DNA from: CAYSCS01 sp964429695
GTDB taxonomy: Bacteria > Acidobacteriota > Aminicenantia > Aminicenantales > Aminicenantaceae
Assembly (NCBI GenBank): GCA_964429695.1
Contig: CAYSCS010000053.1
Span: 1-26,646 of the forward strand
DNA length: 26,646 nt
Direction of reading: 5' to 3'
Shown here one piece after another: positions 7,455 through 15,836 of the stretch. The position numbers and the translations under genes were made by a program. Every line of letters begins with the position of its first letter. The stretch's first letter is position 1. The notes beneath the pieces are model-generated. The model had not been told where the DNA came from. It did no database searches and saw nothing but the letters and a program-made list of their open reading frames with translations.

Positions 7455-10253
7455 TTAGAATCTGAGAAGAGCTTGAATCTGGACCCATCTTGGGAACTGC
7501 CTTCCATAAATTTCGCCAAAAAGTGGAGACCCCTCTCCATCCATATAGGAAATTGGCTTTTGAGAGTTAAATAGGTTTGTGACATTTATTCTTAAACCGA
7601 GAACTACGCCGCTTAGAAGAGAAAAATCCTTTTGAAGGGAAAAATCAACATAAGAATGGGCTGGTGTAGTTTCAGTTCCCCTTCCGTGAGGGAAAGCCCA
7701 ATATTGTCCGTAATCAGGCTGAATCCCTTTTATCGACCAATGATAACCGGAGTACCACTCAAAACTACCTGTTATATTAATCCCATACGGAGCAAGATAG
7801 GTAGCAAGAATTTTAACGACATGGTCACAGCTATAGGGAAGAAATCCATAGAAACCTTCATCTCCGTAGTCTTTTCCGCCTAAGCCTACCCCAATATTTT
7901 TCAGCCAAGCTAATGGCGAATCAGATGGTCCTGAATAATGGTCCCCAAAGACACCGGTTGTGTTATAAGCCCAGATTCCAGACCAGTTACCCTCTCTTTC
8001 AAAGGCTCCTGGAGTGGTTCCTTTTGCTTGTGACCAAACATAGGAGCTATTAAGATAAAACCTCTCAGATATTCTTCCATTTAATTCCAGTTCTATCCCC
8101 TTATAGTTCCTCCTCTTCTGATCCCAGTTTTCCAATCGCCAAAATTCATCATCATAGGTAAAATAGGAGAGGTCTTCTAACATATTGCGTCGATTGCTAT
8201 ATACACCTCTTATTTTAAATACCCAATTTGCTCCCAAACGGCGATCATACTCCACTACGACCCTTATCATCTTATCAGGAACTGCATCTTCATGGACAAT
8301 CATAGCTGGTTCTCCAGTTGGACCCTGCTGATAATAGAATCTCCAGTTCGAAGCATCTTTTAACTGTTCTTCAGATTCCATGGGAGTCGGACCAATCCAG
8401 CGATAAAACCTCGCTCTCCATCCGCCTTCTTTATTGATATAACCCAAGAAGTCAAAAAGAACCGTATCAGCGAATTGTCCAACTCCTATCTTAAAAACAT
8501 TTACACTATCACCAGTAATGTCCCAAGCAAGAGAGAATCGAGGCGAAAAGAAATCTTTAAGTCCCCAATCAATGACTACTTCGTCGACATCATTATAAAG
8601 TTTTTCAGTTTCAGACCTGAAGCCAAGCATTACTGTAAACCGACCGATCGAGATAGTGTCTTTTAGATAAACCCCAAATCCGTCTGATTTGTTATGGAAG
8701 TTTTGTATCGCATCCTCTCGAGCAAGATAAGGAATTCCAGGTGAGCGAAAGTGAAATCTTATTCCTGCATCAAAGCCATTATTAGGCCATGGGTCCCAAT
8801 CCTCACCACAGACATCAATTATGTCTTCCCTGTATAAATAATAATAGAGAAATCCAATTCCTATTTCATGGTTACCAAATTTTTCAGTATTCAGATATTG
8901 GGTAAATCTGCTCGTAAAATCTGTTCTCTTATCTGTAATATCATATACAGCAACAGGACTATTGGTATACTGGCCAATATCCATAAAATAGAAGGCAGGC
9001 TTATTCGTAATCCCACTTAAAGGTTCTATAGTCCAGTTTCTGCTTGATTTCCCCACAACTATTTCAAAAAGGGTGTTAGGGCCAAAGATCCCTTTATAAT
9101 TCAAACGATATGCATAATCCGTATAATCACGCTTTGTATACATCTCGGGAAGGCCTATCCCGCCTGACTGACTCAAAAATTTGTCATATGTCCCACTCAA
9201 AGAAAGCGTATGACTCTGAGCTATGGTGAGGGTTAGCTTGCTCAACAGATTATTTGTGTTAATTCTTCTTTTTCCTGCGGGAATATTCAGCCAGCCAATG
9301 GATGCCTCCTGTCCATCATCTGCAGTTCGCCAAAAATTATCAGATATGAAAAACCATAACCTATCCCTAATTATGGGTCCACCTATGTTGCCAAAATAAT
9401 CATAAGTCGATGTCTCTGGTTCAACCGCATAAGCAAGCTGCTTTTTTCTTGCTGCCCTTAGGTTATTATCTAATATTAAAGCCCCCAACTCGCCATGAAA
9501 CTCATTTCCGCCTGTTTTGGTGACTATGTTTATAATGCCTCCATAAGTTTGACCTAATTCGGGAGAGAATGGGTCTGAAATAACTTGGACCTCTTCCCAA
9601 GCATCATAATTTACTCTTACGCCGCTCTCATGCTCCCACGTTCCTCTCTTAGAAAGACCATCAACAAACCAATTGTTTGAAGTTTCTCCTTCTCCCCTGA
9701 AGCTTGGGCCTCCATAGGTCGTTCCTCCTCCTCCAATTCCTCTCGTGGTGTCGGTCCTCACCGAAGTCACACCGGGAGTGTAATTTACAATTTCTTGAAT
9801 TGTCCTTCCTTGGATAGGTGCACTAGCGAGTTCCCTCTCGCCAACATGAAAACTTGTATCAGCTTTTGTTTTATCTATCAGTGCTGCCTCTGCAACTACT
9901 GTAACTTGCTCTTCAATTGTGGCTACTTTCATGATTACATTAACACTCGTCACCATCCCCAATTTTACTTCAACATTTTCCTGTATAACTTTGGTAAAGC
10001 CTTGTAGCGTAAAAGTAAGGGAGTACTTCCCTATAGGCAATAAAGGGAACCTAAATGAACCATCAATTCCACTGATTGCATTTCTTTGTCCTTGAAGCTT
10101 GGGGCTTTCTGCAGTAATTGAAACTCCAGGAAGAGGAGCCCCCTCCTCATCAAGCACCTTCCCTCCTATTTCACCTGTTTCCTGAGAAAAGAGAAGTGCT
10201 GTGGAGATGAAAATGGTTAACAAAGTAAAGCTTAATGAAATTATTTTTTTCAT
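7455..10253 (-). CDS. TonB-dependent outer-membrane receptor with N-terminal CarboxypepD_reg domain (Oar-like)
   Basis: The 932-residue product begins with a Sec signal peptide (about 1-24, ending LFSQ). A carboxypeptidase-regulatory-like beta-sandwich follows (about 26-108: GEIGGKVLDEEGAPLPGVSI, then DGSFRFPLLPIGKYSLTF). The plug comes next, with IVNYTPGV, NNWFVDG and GGIINIVTKTGGNEFHG (to about residue 255). The remaining ~675 residues show alternating aromatic beta-strands of a 22-strand barrel, ending in the terminal Phe typical of outer-membrane proteins. No SusD partner is adjacent, so it fits the Oar-like group rather than a SusCD pair. Such receptors move large or scarce ligands into the periplasm using TonB energy; the ligand is unknown. 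AAGGAGGG precedes the ATG. It is divergently placed against a Tat-exported serine hydrolase, which may process the imported ligand. Confidence 0.94.
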   Translation of the reverse strand: MKKIISLSFTLLTIFISTALLFSQETGEIGGKVLDEEGAPLPGVSITAESPKLQGQRNAISGIDGSFRFPLLPIGKYSLTFTLQGFTKVIQENVEVKLGMVTSVNVIMKVATIEEQVTVVAEAALIDKTKADTSFHVGERELASAPIQGRTIQEIVNYTPGVTSVRTDTTRGIGGGGTTYGGPSFRGEGETSNNWFVDGLSKRGTWEHESGVRVNYDAWEEVQVISDPFSPELGQTYGGIINIVTKTGGNEFHGELGALILDNNLRAARKKQLAYAVEPETSTYDYFGNIGGPIIRDRLWFFISDNFWRTADDGQEASIGWLNIPAGKRRINTNNLLSKLTLTIAQSHTLSLSGTYDKFLSQSGGIGLPEMYTKRDYTDYAYRLNYKGIFGPNTLFEIVVGKSSRNWTIEPLSGITNKPAFYFMDIGQYTNSPVAVYDITDKRTDFTSRFTQYLNTEKFGNHEIGIGFLYYYLYREDIIDVCGEDWDPWPNNGFDAGIRFHFRSPGIPYLAREDAIQNFHNKSDGFGVYLKDTISIGRFTVMLGFRSETEKLYNDVDEVVIDWGLKDFFSPRFSLAWDITGDSVNVFKIGVGQFADTVLFDFLGYINKEGGWRARFYRWIGPTPMESEEQLKDASNWRFYYQQGPTGEPAMIVHEDAVPDKMIRVVVEYDRRLGANWVFKIRGVYSNRRNMLEDLSYFTYDDEFWRLENWDQKRRNYKGIELELNGRISERFYLNSSYVWSQAKGTTPGAFEREGNWSGIWAYNTTGVFGDHYSGPSDSPLAWLKNIGVGLGGKDYGDEGFYGFLPYSCDHVVKILATYLAPYGINITGSFEWYSGYHWSIKGIQPDYGQYWAFPHGRGTETTPAHSYVDFSLQKDFSLLSGVVLGLRINVTNLFNSQKPISYMDGEGSPLFGEIYGRQFPRWVQIQALLRF

Positions 10254-10264
10254 TTAACCCTCCT

Positions 10265-10288
10265 TATTTCATTATTTCATTATTTCAT
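10265..10288. repeat. Three tandem copies of an 8-bp unit upstream of the receptor RBS
   Basis: TATTTCAT is repeated exactly three times, directly next to the AAGGAGGG ribosome-binding site of the receptor gene (minus strand). The array is in the untranslated leader. Copy-number change would move or alter the leader without touching the coding frame. Confidence 0.7.
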
Positions 10289-10378
10289 TCATGGATTAAT
10301 TCTCAAATTAATCTTAAGTACTGCCTTTTTCTCTTATGGAAGTTATGAAAATATAAAAAATAAATTAGCATTTTATTT

Positions 10379-10395
10379 AATCTTATATTAAGATT
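10379..10395. promoter_or_regulatory. 7-bp inverted repeat overlapping the receptor's -10 box
   Basis: AATCTTA and TAAGATT are perfect inverted copies around a three-base centre. The right arm overlaps the putative -10 hexamer of the receptor promoter and the centre is near the expected transcription start. It is a possible repressor operator; the AT-rich background makes chance possible. Confidence 0.35.
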
Positions 10396-10418
10396 ATATG
10401 TTTTTTTCAAATTGTCAA
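10393..10418 (-). promoter_or_regulatory. Putative promoter of the first TonB receptor gene
   Basis: The minus strand has a perfect TTGACA (10413-10418) and a perfect TATAAT (10393-10398), but 14 bases apart instead of the usual 17. The leader to the ATG would be about 130 bases. The second receptor gene shows the same 14-base spacing. The hexamers are convincing; the short spacing is odd. Confidence 0.5.
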
Positions 10419-10453
10419 GAATTAAAATTTAAATTTTTTTGTTTTTATTTTTA

Positions 10454-10462
10454 TGCTAATAT
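10454..10462 (+). promoter_or_regulatory. Possible extended -10 of the serine hydrolase gene
   Basis: TGCTAATAT has the TG-N extension and four of six -10 bases. It is 38 bases before the ATG of the plus-strand hydrolase. No clear -35 is seen in the T-rich stretch upstream. The promoter would be back-to-back with that of the receptor. Confidence 0.3.
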
Positions 10463-10500
10463 AGACAAAAATTCTTTTTGAGTCTAAAGGAGGAAGATAA

Positions 10501-11745
10501 ATGATTAAAAGAAATTATTTAAGTAGAAGGCAATTTCTTAAATTATCAGGCATGATTACCTCCAGTCTTTTTTTAAAATTCGAGGAGAAGGAGTCAAGTC
10601 TTGATGACTACATTCAGGAGAGAATGAATAGCGTTCGTATACTAGGACTTTCGGCCTGTCTCTTTATAGAAAATAGAATTGCTTGGTCAAATAGCTATGG
10701 ATATGCAAATCTTGAAGAAAGAACGAAAATGAGCTCTAACCATATAGAAAACATAGGTTCTATCTCAAAAACTTTTGTCACTACTGCCTTGATGCAACTC
10801 TGGGAAAAAGGAGGATTTGGCCTCGATGAAGATATTAATCGTTATCTACCATTTAAGGTAAGAAATCCAAAATATCCAGAGGAAAAAATTACTATCGAAC
10901 ACTTACTTACTCATACTTCCTCCCTTGCTGATGGCTCAATTTATGGTAGGGCATATGCTTGCGGGGATCCAAAAGAAACTCTAAAGGAATGGCACAGCGC
11001 CTATTTTACTCCAGGAAAAGCATACTATAATCCAGAGGAAAATTTTCATGAGTGGAAACCAGGAACAAGCATGCCTTTAAGCGACAGTTACTGTAATGTT
11101 GCTTTTGGGCTACTTGCCCTCATCGTAGAGAATATTTCAAAGATGGACTTTGAAGAGTATTGCCAGATGAACATATTTAAACCCCTGGAAATGAATAATA
11201 CCTCCTGGTATATAAAAAATATTGATATTTCTACCCATGCCATTCCTTATACCTGGGTAGAAAAGGGAAGGCCTAGAGGCCCTTCCTGGGGAGGAAAACC
11301 ATTGGGAGTGATCAGGGAGGAAGGACCAACTTGGGAAAAAGTAGATATGCCAGATGGACATATTCCTAATTGCTTTTATAATCATCCAAACTTCCCTGAC
11401 GGCTTTTTACGCTCCAGCGTTAACCAACTCAGTCGATATTTAGAATGCTATATTAATAAAGGCTGGTATAAAGGAAAAAGAATCCTGAAAGAAGAGACTA
11501 TAGAAATGATGTTAAAAAAACGTAATCTAAACTGTGGACTCTGCTGGCAAGAACATACGTTAACAGACGGGGAGACGGTCTGGGGTCATTTAGGAAGTGA
11601 CCCGGGTATCAACAACTTATTCTTTTTTCAACCTCAAAAAAGAATAGGTACAATCATCTTAACAAACACTAATCTGGGCGAAAAAAGAGGATTTTTAACA
11701 GACTTAGCAACCCGCCTCTTTGAGGAAGCAAAATCTTTAATTTAG
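10501..11745 (+). CDS. Tat-exported serine hydrolase, class C beta-lactamase/esterase fold
   Basis: The 414-residue product starts with a classical twin-arginine motif, SRRQFLKLSG (residues 8-17), followed by a short hydrophobic run, so it is probably exported folded. The enzyme core has the three motifs of the Beta-lactamase (PF00144) family: SISK (nucleophile Ser87, base Lys90), YCN (Tyr197-Asn199), and HLG (363-365) in WGHLGSDPGI. HLLTHTS (134-140) is another family hallmark. The group includes DD-peptidases, esterases, D-aminopeptidases and amidases; the substrate cannot be chosen from these motifs. AAAGGAGG sits seven bases before the ATG. Its divergent placement against a TonB receptor suggests a role on imported peptides or esters. 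It is not evidence for antibiotic resistance. Confidence 0.88.
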   Translation: MIKRNYLSRRQFLKLSGMITSSLFLKFEEKESSLDDYIQERMNSVRILGLSACLFIENRIAWSNSYGYANLEERTKMSSNHIENIGSISKTFVTTALMQLWEKGGFGLDEDINRYLPFKVRNPKYPEEKITIEHLLTHTSSLADGSIYGRAYACGDPKETLKEWHSAYFTPGKAYYNPEENFHEWKPGTSMPLSDSYCNVAFGLLALIVENISKMDFEEYCQMNIFKPLEMNNTSWYIKNIDISTHAIPYTWVEKGRPRGPSWGGKPLGVIREEGPTWEKVDMPDGHIPNCFYNHPNFPDGFLRSSVNQLSRYLECYINKGWYKGKRILKEETIEMMLKKRNLNCGLCWQEHTLTDGETVWGHLGSDPGINNLFFFQPQKRIGTIILTNTNLGEKRGFLTDLATRLFEEAKSLI

Positions 11746-12172
11746 CCAGTATTATTGATAATCTTCAGAGCTTTAACCCTAAAGGAAAGTCCCTAAGTTT
11801 AATTATTAAAAATTAAAAACTCACTCAATAAGCTAAAATTTAAGGCGAAAATAAGCTTCTATACACAATTTAAACTAAAGGAATGAGCAATCATAAACTC
11901 TCTTTAAGAAAATCAGCTTTAAGAAAAGAGATTTTTTCTTCCCCTGGCTCAAAGAGACTTTAGGGTACTTTTGGCTATGATTAACCTCAATTCTAAAATA
12001 AGCTAAGGAATTTATCTAGTACTTTTTAAAACCATATTTGCTAAGTTTATTTAGATTATTATATTCCGTCAGAACTTAATCTTAAATTTTATATAATCAA
12101 GGCATGAATCTATTTTTATGAGAGCTTTATGAGCATGAAAGAAAATGTCTGAATTTCCTTGCCTCATCTCAC
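11746..12172. other. Convergent intergenic stretch with weak hairpins
   Basis: This AT-rich gap lies between two genes that converge. I see no gene. A weak hairpin is possible at 11921-11940 (AAGAAAA and TTTTCTT around a six-base loop), and CTTTAAGAAAA occurs twice, at 11902-11912 and 11918-11928. No strong terminator is apparent. Confidence 0.4.
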
Positions 12173-13303
12173 TTAATCTACTAAAGAATCTAAAACAAAG
12201 GTCAAAAACTCAACTTCAATCCACTCATCATTATAAGGGTCGGCGTCATTTCCCAGCCTTACAATCACCAAATCTTTTTCAGGAATGACGAAAATTTGTT
12301 GAGTGTAGATTCCCCAAGCCAAGAATGTTCCCCGAGGAATGTTTGAATTTTCATATCCTTTTAGAGCAGGAAGAAGCCACCATTGATAACCATAATGGTT
12401 TATTTTCTCAGAAACAGGGGATAGAGATTCTTCAATCCATTTTTCTGGGATTATTTGTTTGTTTTGCCATTTTCCTTTCTTTAAGTACAAGTATCCAAAC
12501 TTAGCAAATTCTCTTAACGTAGCTTGAATTCCCCAAGCAGTAATAGTGTGATTGGCTGGGTCTTTAAGCCAGATTATGTTCTCAAGCCCAAGAGGTTTGA
12601 ATAAATATCTTGAGGCAAATTCGAAAACATCCATTTTTGTGCTTTTTTCGATAACTCCTGAAAGTAACATTGAATCTCCACTAGAATAGTACCAGCGTGA
12701 ACCAGGCTCATAAGTTACAGGTTTTTCTAATACATATTGAAGATAATCCTCAGAGGATTCTATCATCTTGTAGACATCATTCTGACTTCTATCCTTATAA
12801 TAATCTTCTTCATTCCATTCTAGCCCCGAGGTCATAGTCAACAAATGTCTGATAGTAACCCTCTTTTTTGCTTCTTGAGTTTCAGGCTTCTGCCATTCGG
12901 GATAAAACTTTGAAACCTTTTCTTCCACACCCTTTAAAAAACCCTTTTCAATGGCAATACCTATGAGGGCACTCGTGAAACTCTTGGCTATTGAAAAACT
13001 CTCATGCCTCGAATCCCTAGTAAAATCTCCAAAATAGGCTTCGCCCACAATATAACCTTTTCTGATGATTACCAATCCCTGGGTATTGATCCTAGGGTTA
13101 GCTGCATATTTAAAGACCTCTAGCAATCTATCTGATCTAATGCCAACTTCTTCAGGCTGGCATATCCTCCATTCTTTTGTGGGCCAGTACTCTCCTGAGT
13201 ATTTACCTTTGCCTAAAAAATCTTCTGTTTTGCAGAATGGAGAAACACTCTGGTTGTATGTCAGAAAGAGAATAACAACTAATGACCTAAAAAACTTTTG
13301 CAT
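12173..13303 (-). CDS. Exported serine hydrolase, beta-lactamase family (NylB-like)
   Basis: The 376-residue product carries a Sec-type N-terminal hydrophobic segment (about 5-20). Its core has the class C fold motifs: SIAKSF (nucleophile Ser104, Lys107), HLLTMTSGL (153-161), and YSSGDS (206-211), where the Tyr is kept but the usual third-position Asn is Ser. The third motif is AWGIYTQQIFV near the C-terminus in place of KTG or HxG. This pattern, with a final VIPEKDLVIVRLG strand, is typical of the group around 6-aminohexanoate-oligomer hydrolase and EstB-type enzymes, which cut amides or esters. It is only distantly like the plus-strand hydrolase at 10501, so the pair is not a recent duplication. 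GAGGA precedes the ATG. The true substrate is unknown. Confidence 0.86.
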   Translation of the reverse strand: MQKFFRSLVVILFLTYNQSVSPFCKTEDFLGKGKYSGEYWPTKEWRICQPEEVGIRSDRLLEVFKYAANPRINTQGLVIIRKGYIVGEAYFGDFTRDSRHESFSIAKSFTSALIGIAIEKGFLKGVEEKVSKFYPEWQKPETQEAKKRVTIRHLLTMTSGLEWNEEDYYKDRSQNDVYKMIESSEDYLQYVLEKPVTYEPGSRWYYSSGDSMLLSGVIEKSTKMDVFEFASRYLFKPLGLENIIWLKDPANHTITAWGIQATLREFAKFGYLYLKKGKWQNKQIIPEKWIEESLSPVSEKINHYGYQWWLLPALKGYENSNIPRGTFLAWGIYTQQIFVIPEKDLVIVRLGNDADPYNDEWIEVEFLTFVLDSLVD

Positions 13304-13485
13304 TGACTTCCTCTTTTATAAAATTATTTTAATCAAGATTCCCAAAAGGGGAATTTTTTATGGTCAAAACTTTTGTTAGTCTAATCCTTGATTTTGTTTC
13401 TTATTCATTTAACTCTACATCTTCAATTTATACAGAGTTTAAAAGTTTAAAATTTAATTTTATCCTTTTCAAGGAAAAAGTCCCC

Positions 13486-15636
13486 TTACTGCCAATCTCT
13501 CGATAAATTTTTTAGACGCCTCAAACTCTCTTCATGGTTTGGGTTGATCTGGAGAACGCGACGGTATTTTTCTTTTGCTTCTTCTTGTTTTCCCTGTAAT
13601 TCAAGGGCATAACCAAGGTTATAATAAGCCTCTGTGTAATCAGGCTTAATTTCTGTAGCCTCATAAAAATGCATCGTTGCCTCTCCAATTTGTCCCTTAT
13701 TGGCCAGGGCTATGCCAAGATTGTTATGAACTTCAGGATTATCAGGTTCCAGATTTAAAGCCGCTCTAAAATAAAAAATAGATTCATCAACGTCGCCCAT
13801 CTTAAATAAAATCAAAGCTAAATTAATATAACCCTCAACCCAATCTGGTCTTATTTGAATCACCTTTTGAAGATGCTCTTTCGCTTCTTCGTGCCTTTTT
13901 TGTTCTGCCAAAGATAGACCAAGATTAAAATGGGCATAAGGGTTTGTCTCTTCTTGCTCAAGAACTTTTTTCCATTGTTTAATAGCTTCATCAACTCTAC
14001 CTTTCTCCTTAAGTGCAGCACCGAAATTGGTGCGTATTTCAACAGAGGAAGGTTTAATTTGAAGGGACTTATGGTAGTGAGTGATTGCCTCCTCGAGAAA
14101 TCCCTGGAATTTGAGTATATTGGCTAGATTATAGTGAGCTTCTGCATAATCTTCTCTCAACTCAATGGCTTTAAGATACGCTAACTTCGCCTCTTCAACC
14201 CTTCCCCACTCGTCAAACGTAGTGCCTAGCCCATAATACAACTCAGCCTCATAATTAATCTTCTCCTCTAAGAATGGACCTGGAATAGTACAGATTAAAA
14301 ACAAACAACCCATAGTTACACTCGCTATTGCTAACTTCTTCACCTCTTTTTCTTTCAGAAAACTCCAGATTTTTTTCACTCCTGCAGAACCCAAGATAAT
14401 AAAAAGCGGCACAATTGGCATGCGATACCTGCTGGAAACGAAAACTGCAATCACAGATGCAGGGTAAAGCGTTAAAGAAAGCCATAAAGGGCTGGGTATC
14501 TTTTTCCAGTAAAATCCTATCCCTAAAAATGCTAATGGTAATATCAAACCAAACGGAAAACCAAATTTCCCCATCTTCCACAGAAAAATAGTTAATAACC
14601 AGGACCACTTCCTGAATACATAAATGTTAATGTTTCGGGGTATCTCCCGCGAATTCAGGAATTGCGCACTCTTATACATAAGGCCTTTCAAAAAACTCAA
14701 AGGCTCGCTGAGTAAGTAATCTATCGTCTTTCTCTGGAAAAACTTTTCCATCCCTGCAGCATCAAATATCCCGTATCGAGTAGGAGTGGCGGTAAGTTCT
14801 CTCCATCCTAAACCTGGCCGAATAGTTATGGTCTCTTTGTAATTTGGGTTATTTCCAATGTAAAAATTTATTCCCCCTGAAAAAGGTAACACTCTAACCC
14901 TATTCATTACCTGATGACTCAAAATTAATGCTGGACTTATACCTAACAAAAACCCAAAAGAAAGGCTAAATATCTCCTTAATTAGCCTTGCCTTATTTAA
15001 TTTTTCTCTAAACCAGGTAAAAATGAGCCATATCCCTGATGCTCCAAAAAAAGGCAATATCTCAGGCCTGGTCAGGGTGCCCAGTGCTCCGCTTATTCCG
15101 AAAAAGAAAACATCCCTCATCCTCATTTTTTCTTTTATTTTTAATAGAGTTAACATCATGATTAAAATCCAAAATGTGGCCCATCCGACAGACAAGAGTT
15201 CTGTCTCAAAAAAAATCATCGGCATATATACAGCCATGATTAAAGCTGCCAATAAAGCTATCGCGTTATCAAAAATCCTCTCTCCCAATCTATAAACCAA
15301 GACAACCGATATGGTTCCTAAGAAGACTTGAAAAACTTTCACAAAAAGAATCGAAAAATTACTCAATTTATAGAGTAAAGCTAAAAATAAAGGATAAAAA
15401 ATAGATTGCCAAAAGAAGTCACTCGTCATTGGTTTTCCTGAGGCAAGTGCCCTCGCTAGCCCATCATAGGTCTGGGAATCTACTATCGGAATCTTAAATG
15501 TTGGATTGTCACTACTCTCATATAAATAAATTCCCCGCACTATTAGAGCGAGAAAAAATATCACTAAAATATTCAAGCGCCTTGATGATAGGAAAATACT
15601 CTCTTTAACCTTATGTTTCTTATATCTTTTGTTCAT
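13486..15636 (-). CDS. Membrane glycosyltransferase-like (GT39/ArnT-like, GT-C fold) protein with seven TPRs
   Basis: The first ~450 of 716 residues form about ten membrane helices. After helix 1 a loop carries Asp53 and Asp58 (PIVDSQTYDGLARAL), where GT-C enzymes place a catalytic Asp. Residues about 464-701 are seven consecutive 34-residue TPR units without gaps (first AELYYGLGTTFDEWG), followed by a short tail. GT-C enzymes of this type use polyprenyl-phosphate sugars to glycosylate proteins or lipids on the outer face of the inner membrane. The TPR end probably docks a partner. The ATG has only a weak AAAGAG before it. It stands 182 bases upstream of the serine hydrolase gene on the same strand; co-transcription is possible. 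The glycosyltransferase call is moderate, the TPR call is sure. Confidence 0.8.
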   Translation of the reverse strand: MNKRYKKHKVKESIFLSSRRLNILVIFFLALIVRGIYLYESSDNPTFKIPIVDSQTYDGLARALASGKPMTSDFFWQSIFYPLFLALLYKLSNFSILFVKVFQVFLGTISVVLVYRLGERIFDNAIALLAALIMAVYMPMIFFETELLSVGWATFWILIMMLTLLKIKEKMRMRDVFFFGISGALGTLTRPEILPFFGASGIWLIFTWFREKLNKARLIKEIFSLSFGFLLGISPALILSHQVMNRVRVLPFSGGINFYIGNNPNYKETITIRPGLGWRELTATPTRYGIFDAAGMEKFFQRKTIDYLLSEPLSFLKGLMYKSAQFLNSREIPRNINIYVFRKWSWLLTIFLWKMGKFGFPFGLILPLAFLGIGFYWKKIPSPLWLSLTLYPASVIAVFVSSRYRMPIVPLFIILGSAGVKKIWSFLKEKEVKKLAIASVTMGCLFLICTIPGPFLEEKINYEAELYYGLGTTFDEWGRVEEAKLAYLKAIELREDYAEAHYNLANILKFQGFLEEAITHYHKSLQIKPSSVEIRTNFGAALKEKGRVDEAIKQWKKVLEQEETNPYAHFNLGLSLAEQKRHEEAKEHLQKVIQIRPDWVEGYINLALILFKMGDVDESIFYFRAALNLEPDNPEVHNNLGIALANKGQIGEATMHFYEATEIKPDYTEAYYNLGYALELQGKQEEAKEKYRRVLQINPNHEESLRRLKNLSRDWQ

Positions 15637-15784
15637 CTCTTTGATTTATCATCAATCATGCATCAGCAAAACCATAAATATAAATAAAAAGCATTAAAAC
15701 AGAAAATTCTGTTTAATTTTTTATCATTAATCTGAATAAATCTCCTCTCGTAATTTTTATTAAGCTGAAATTAAATGGAAATTT

Positions 15785-15820
15785 TTTAGGAAGAAAGAGA
15801 GGGGGGAATAAATCCCCCCT
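15785..15820 (-). terminator. Probable terminator of the second TonB receptor gene
   Basis: Sixteen bases after the stop (minus strand), AGGGGGGA and TCCCCCCT make an 8-bp GC-rich stem around a five-base loop. A pyrimidine-rich CTCTTTCTTCC tail follows. The tail is not a pure T-run, but stem strength and position support termination. Confidence 0.65.
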
Positions 15821-15836
15821 TAAGAATACAACCGCT

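Noticed and set aside
10265..10288. CRISPR-like repeat
   Set aside because: The 8-bp units are directly tandem, without spacers and without cas genes in the window.
10501..11745. Antibiotic-resistance beta-lactamase
   Set aside because: The fold motifs (SxxK, YxN, HxG) are shared with esterases, DD-peptidases and amidases. The HLG third motif and the genomic setting do not indicate an AmpC-type resistance enzyme.
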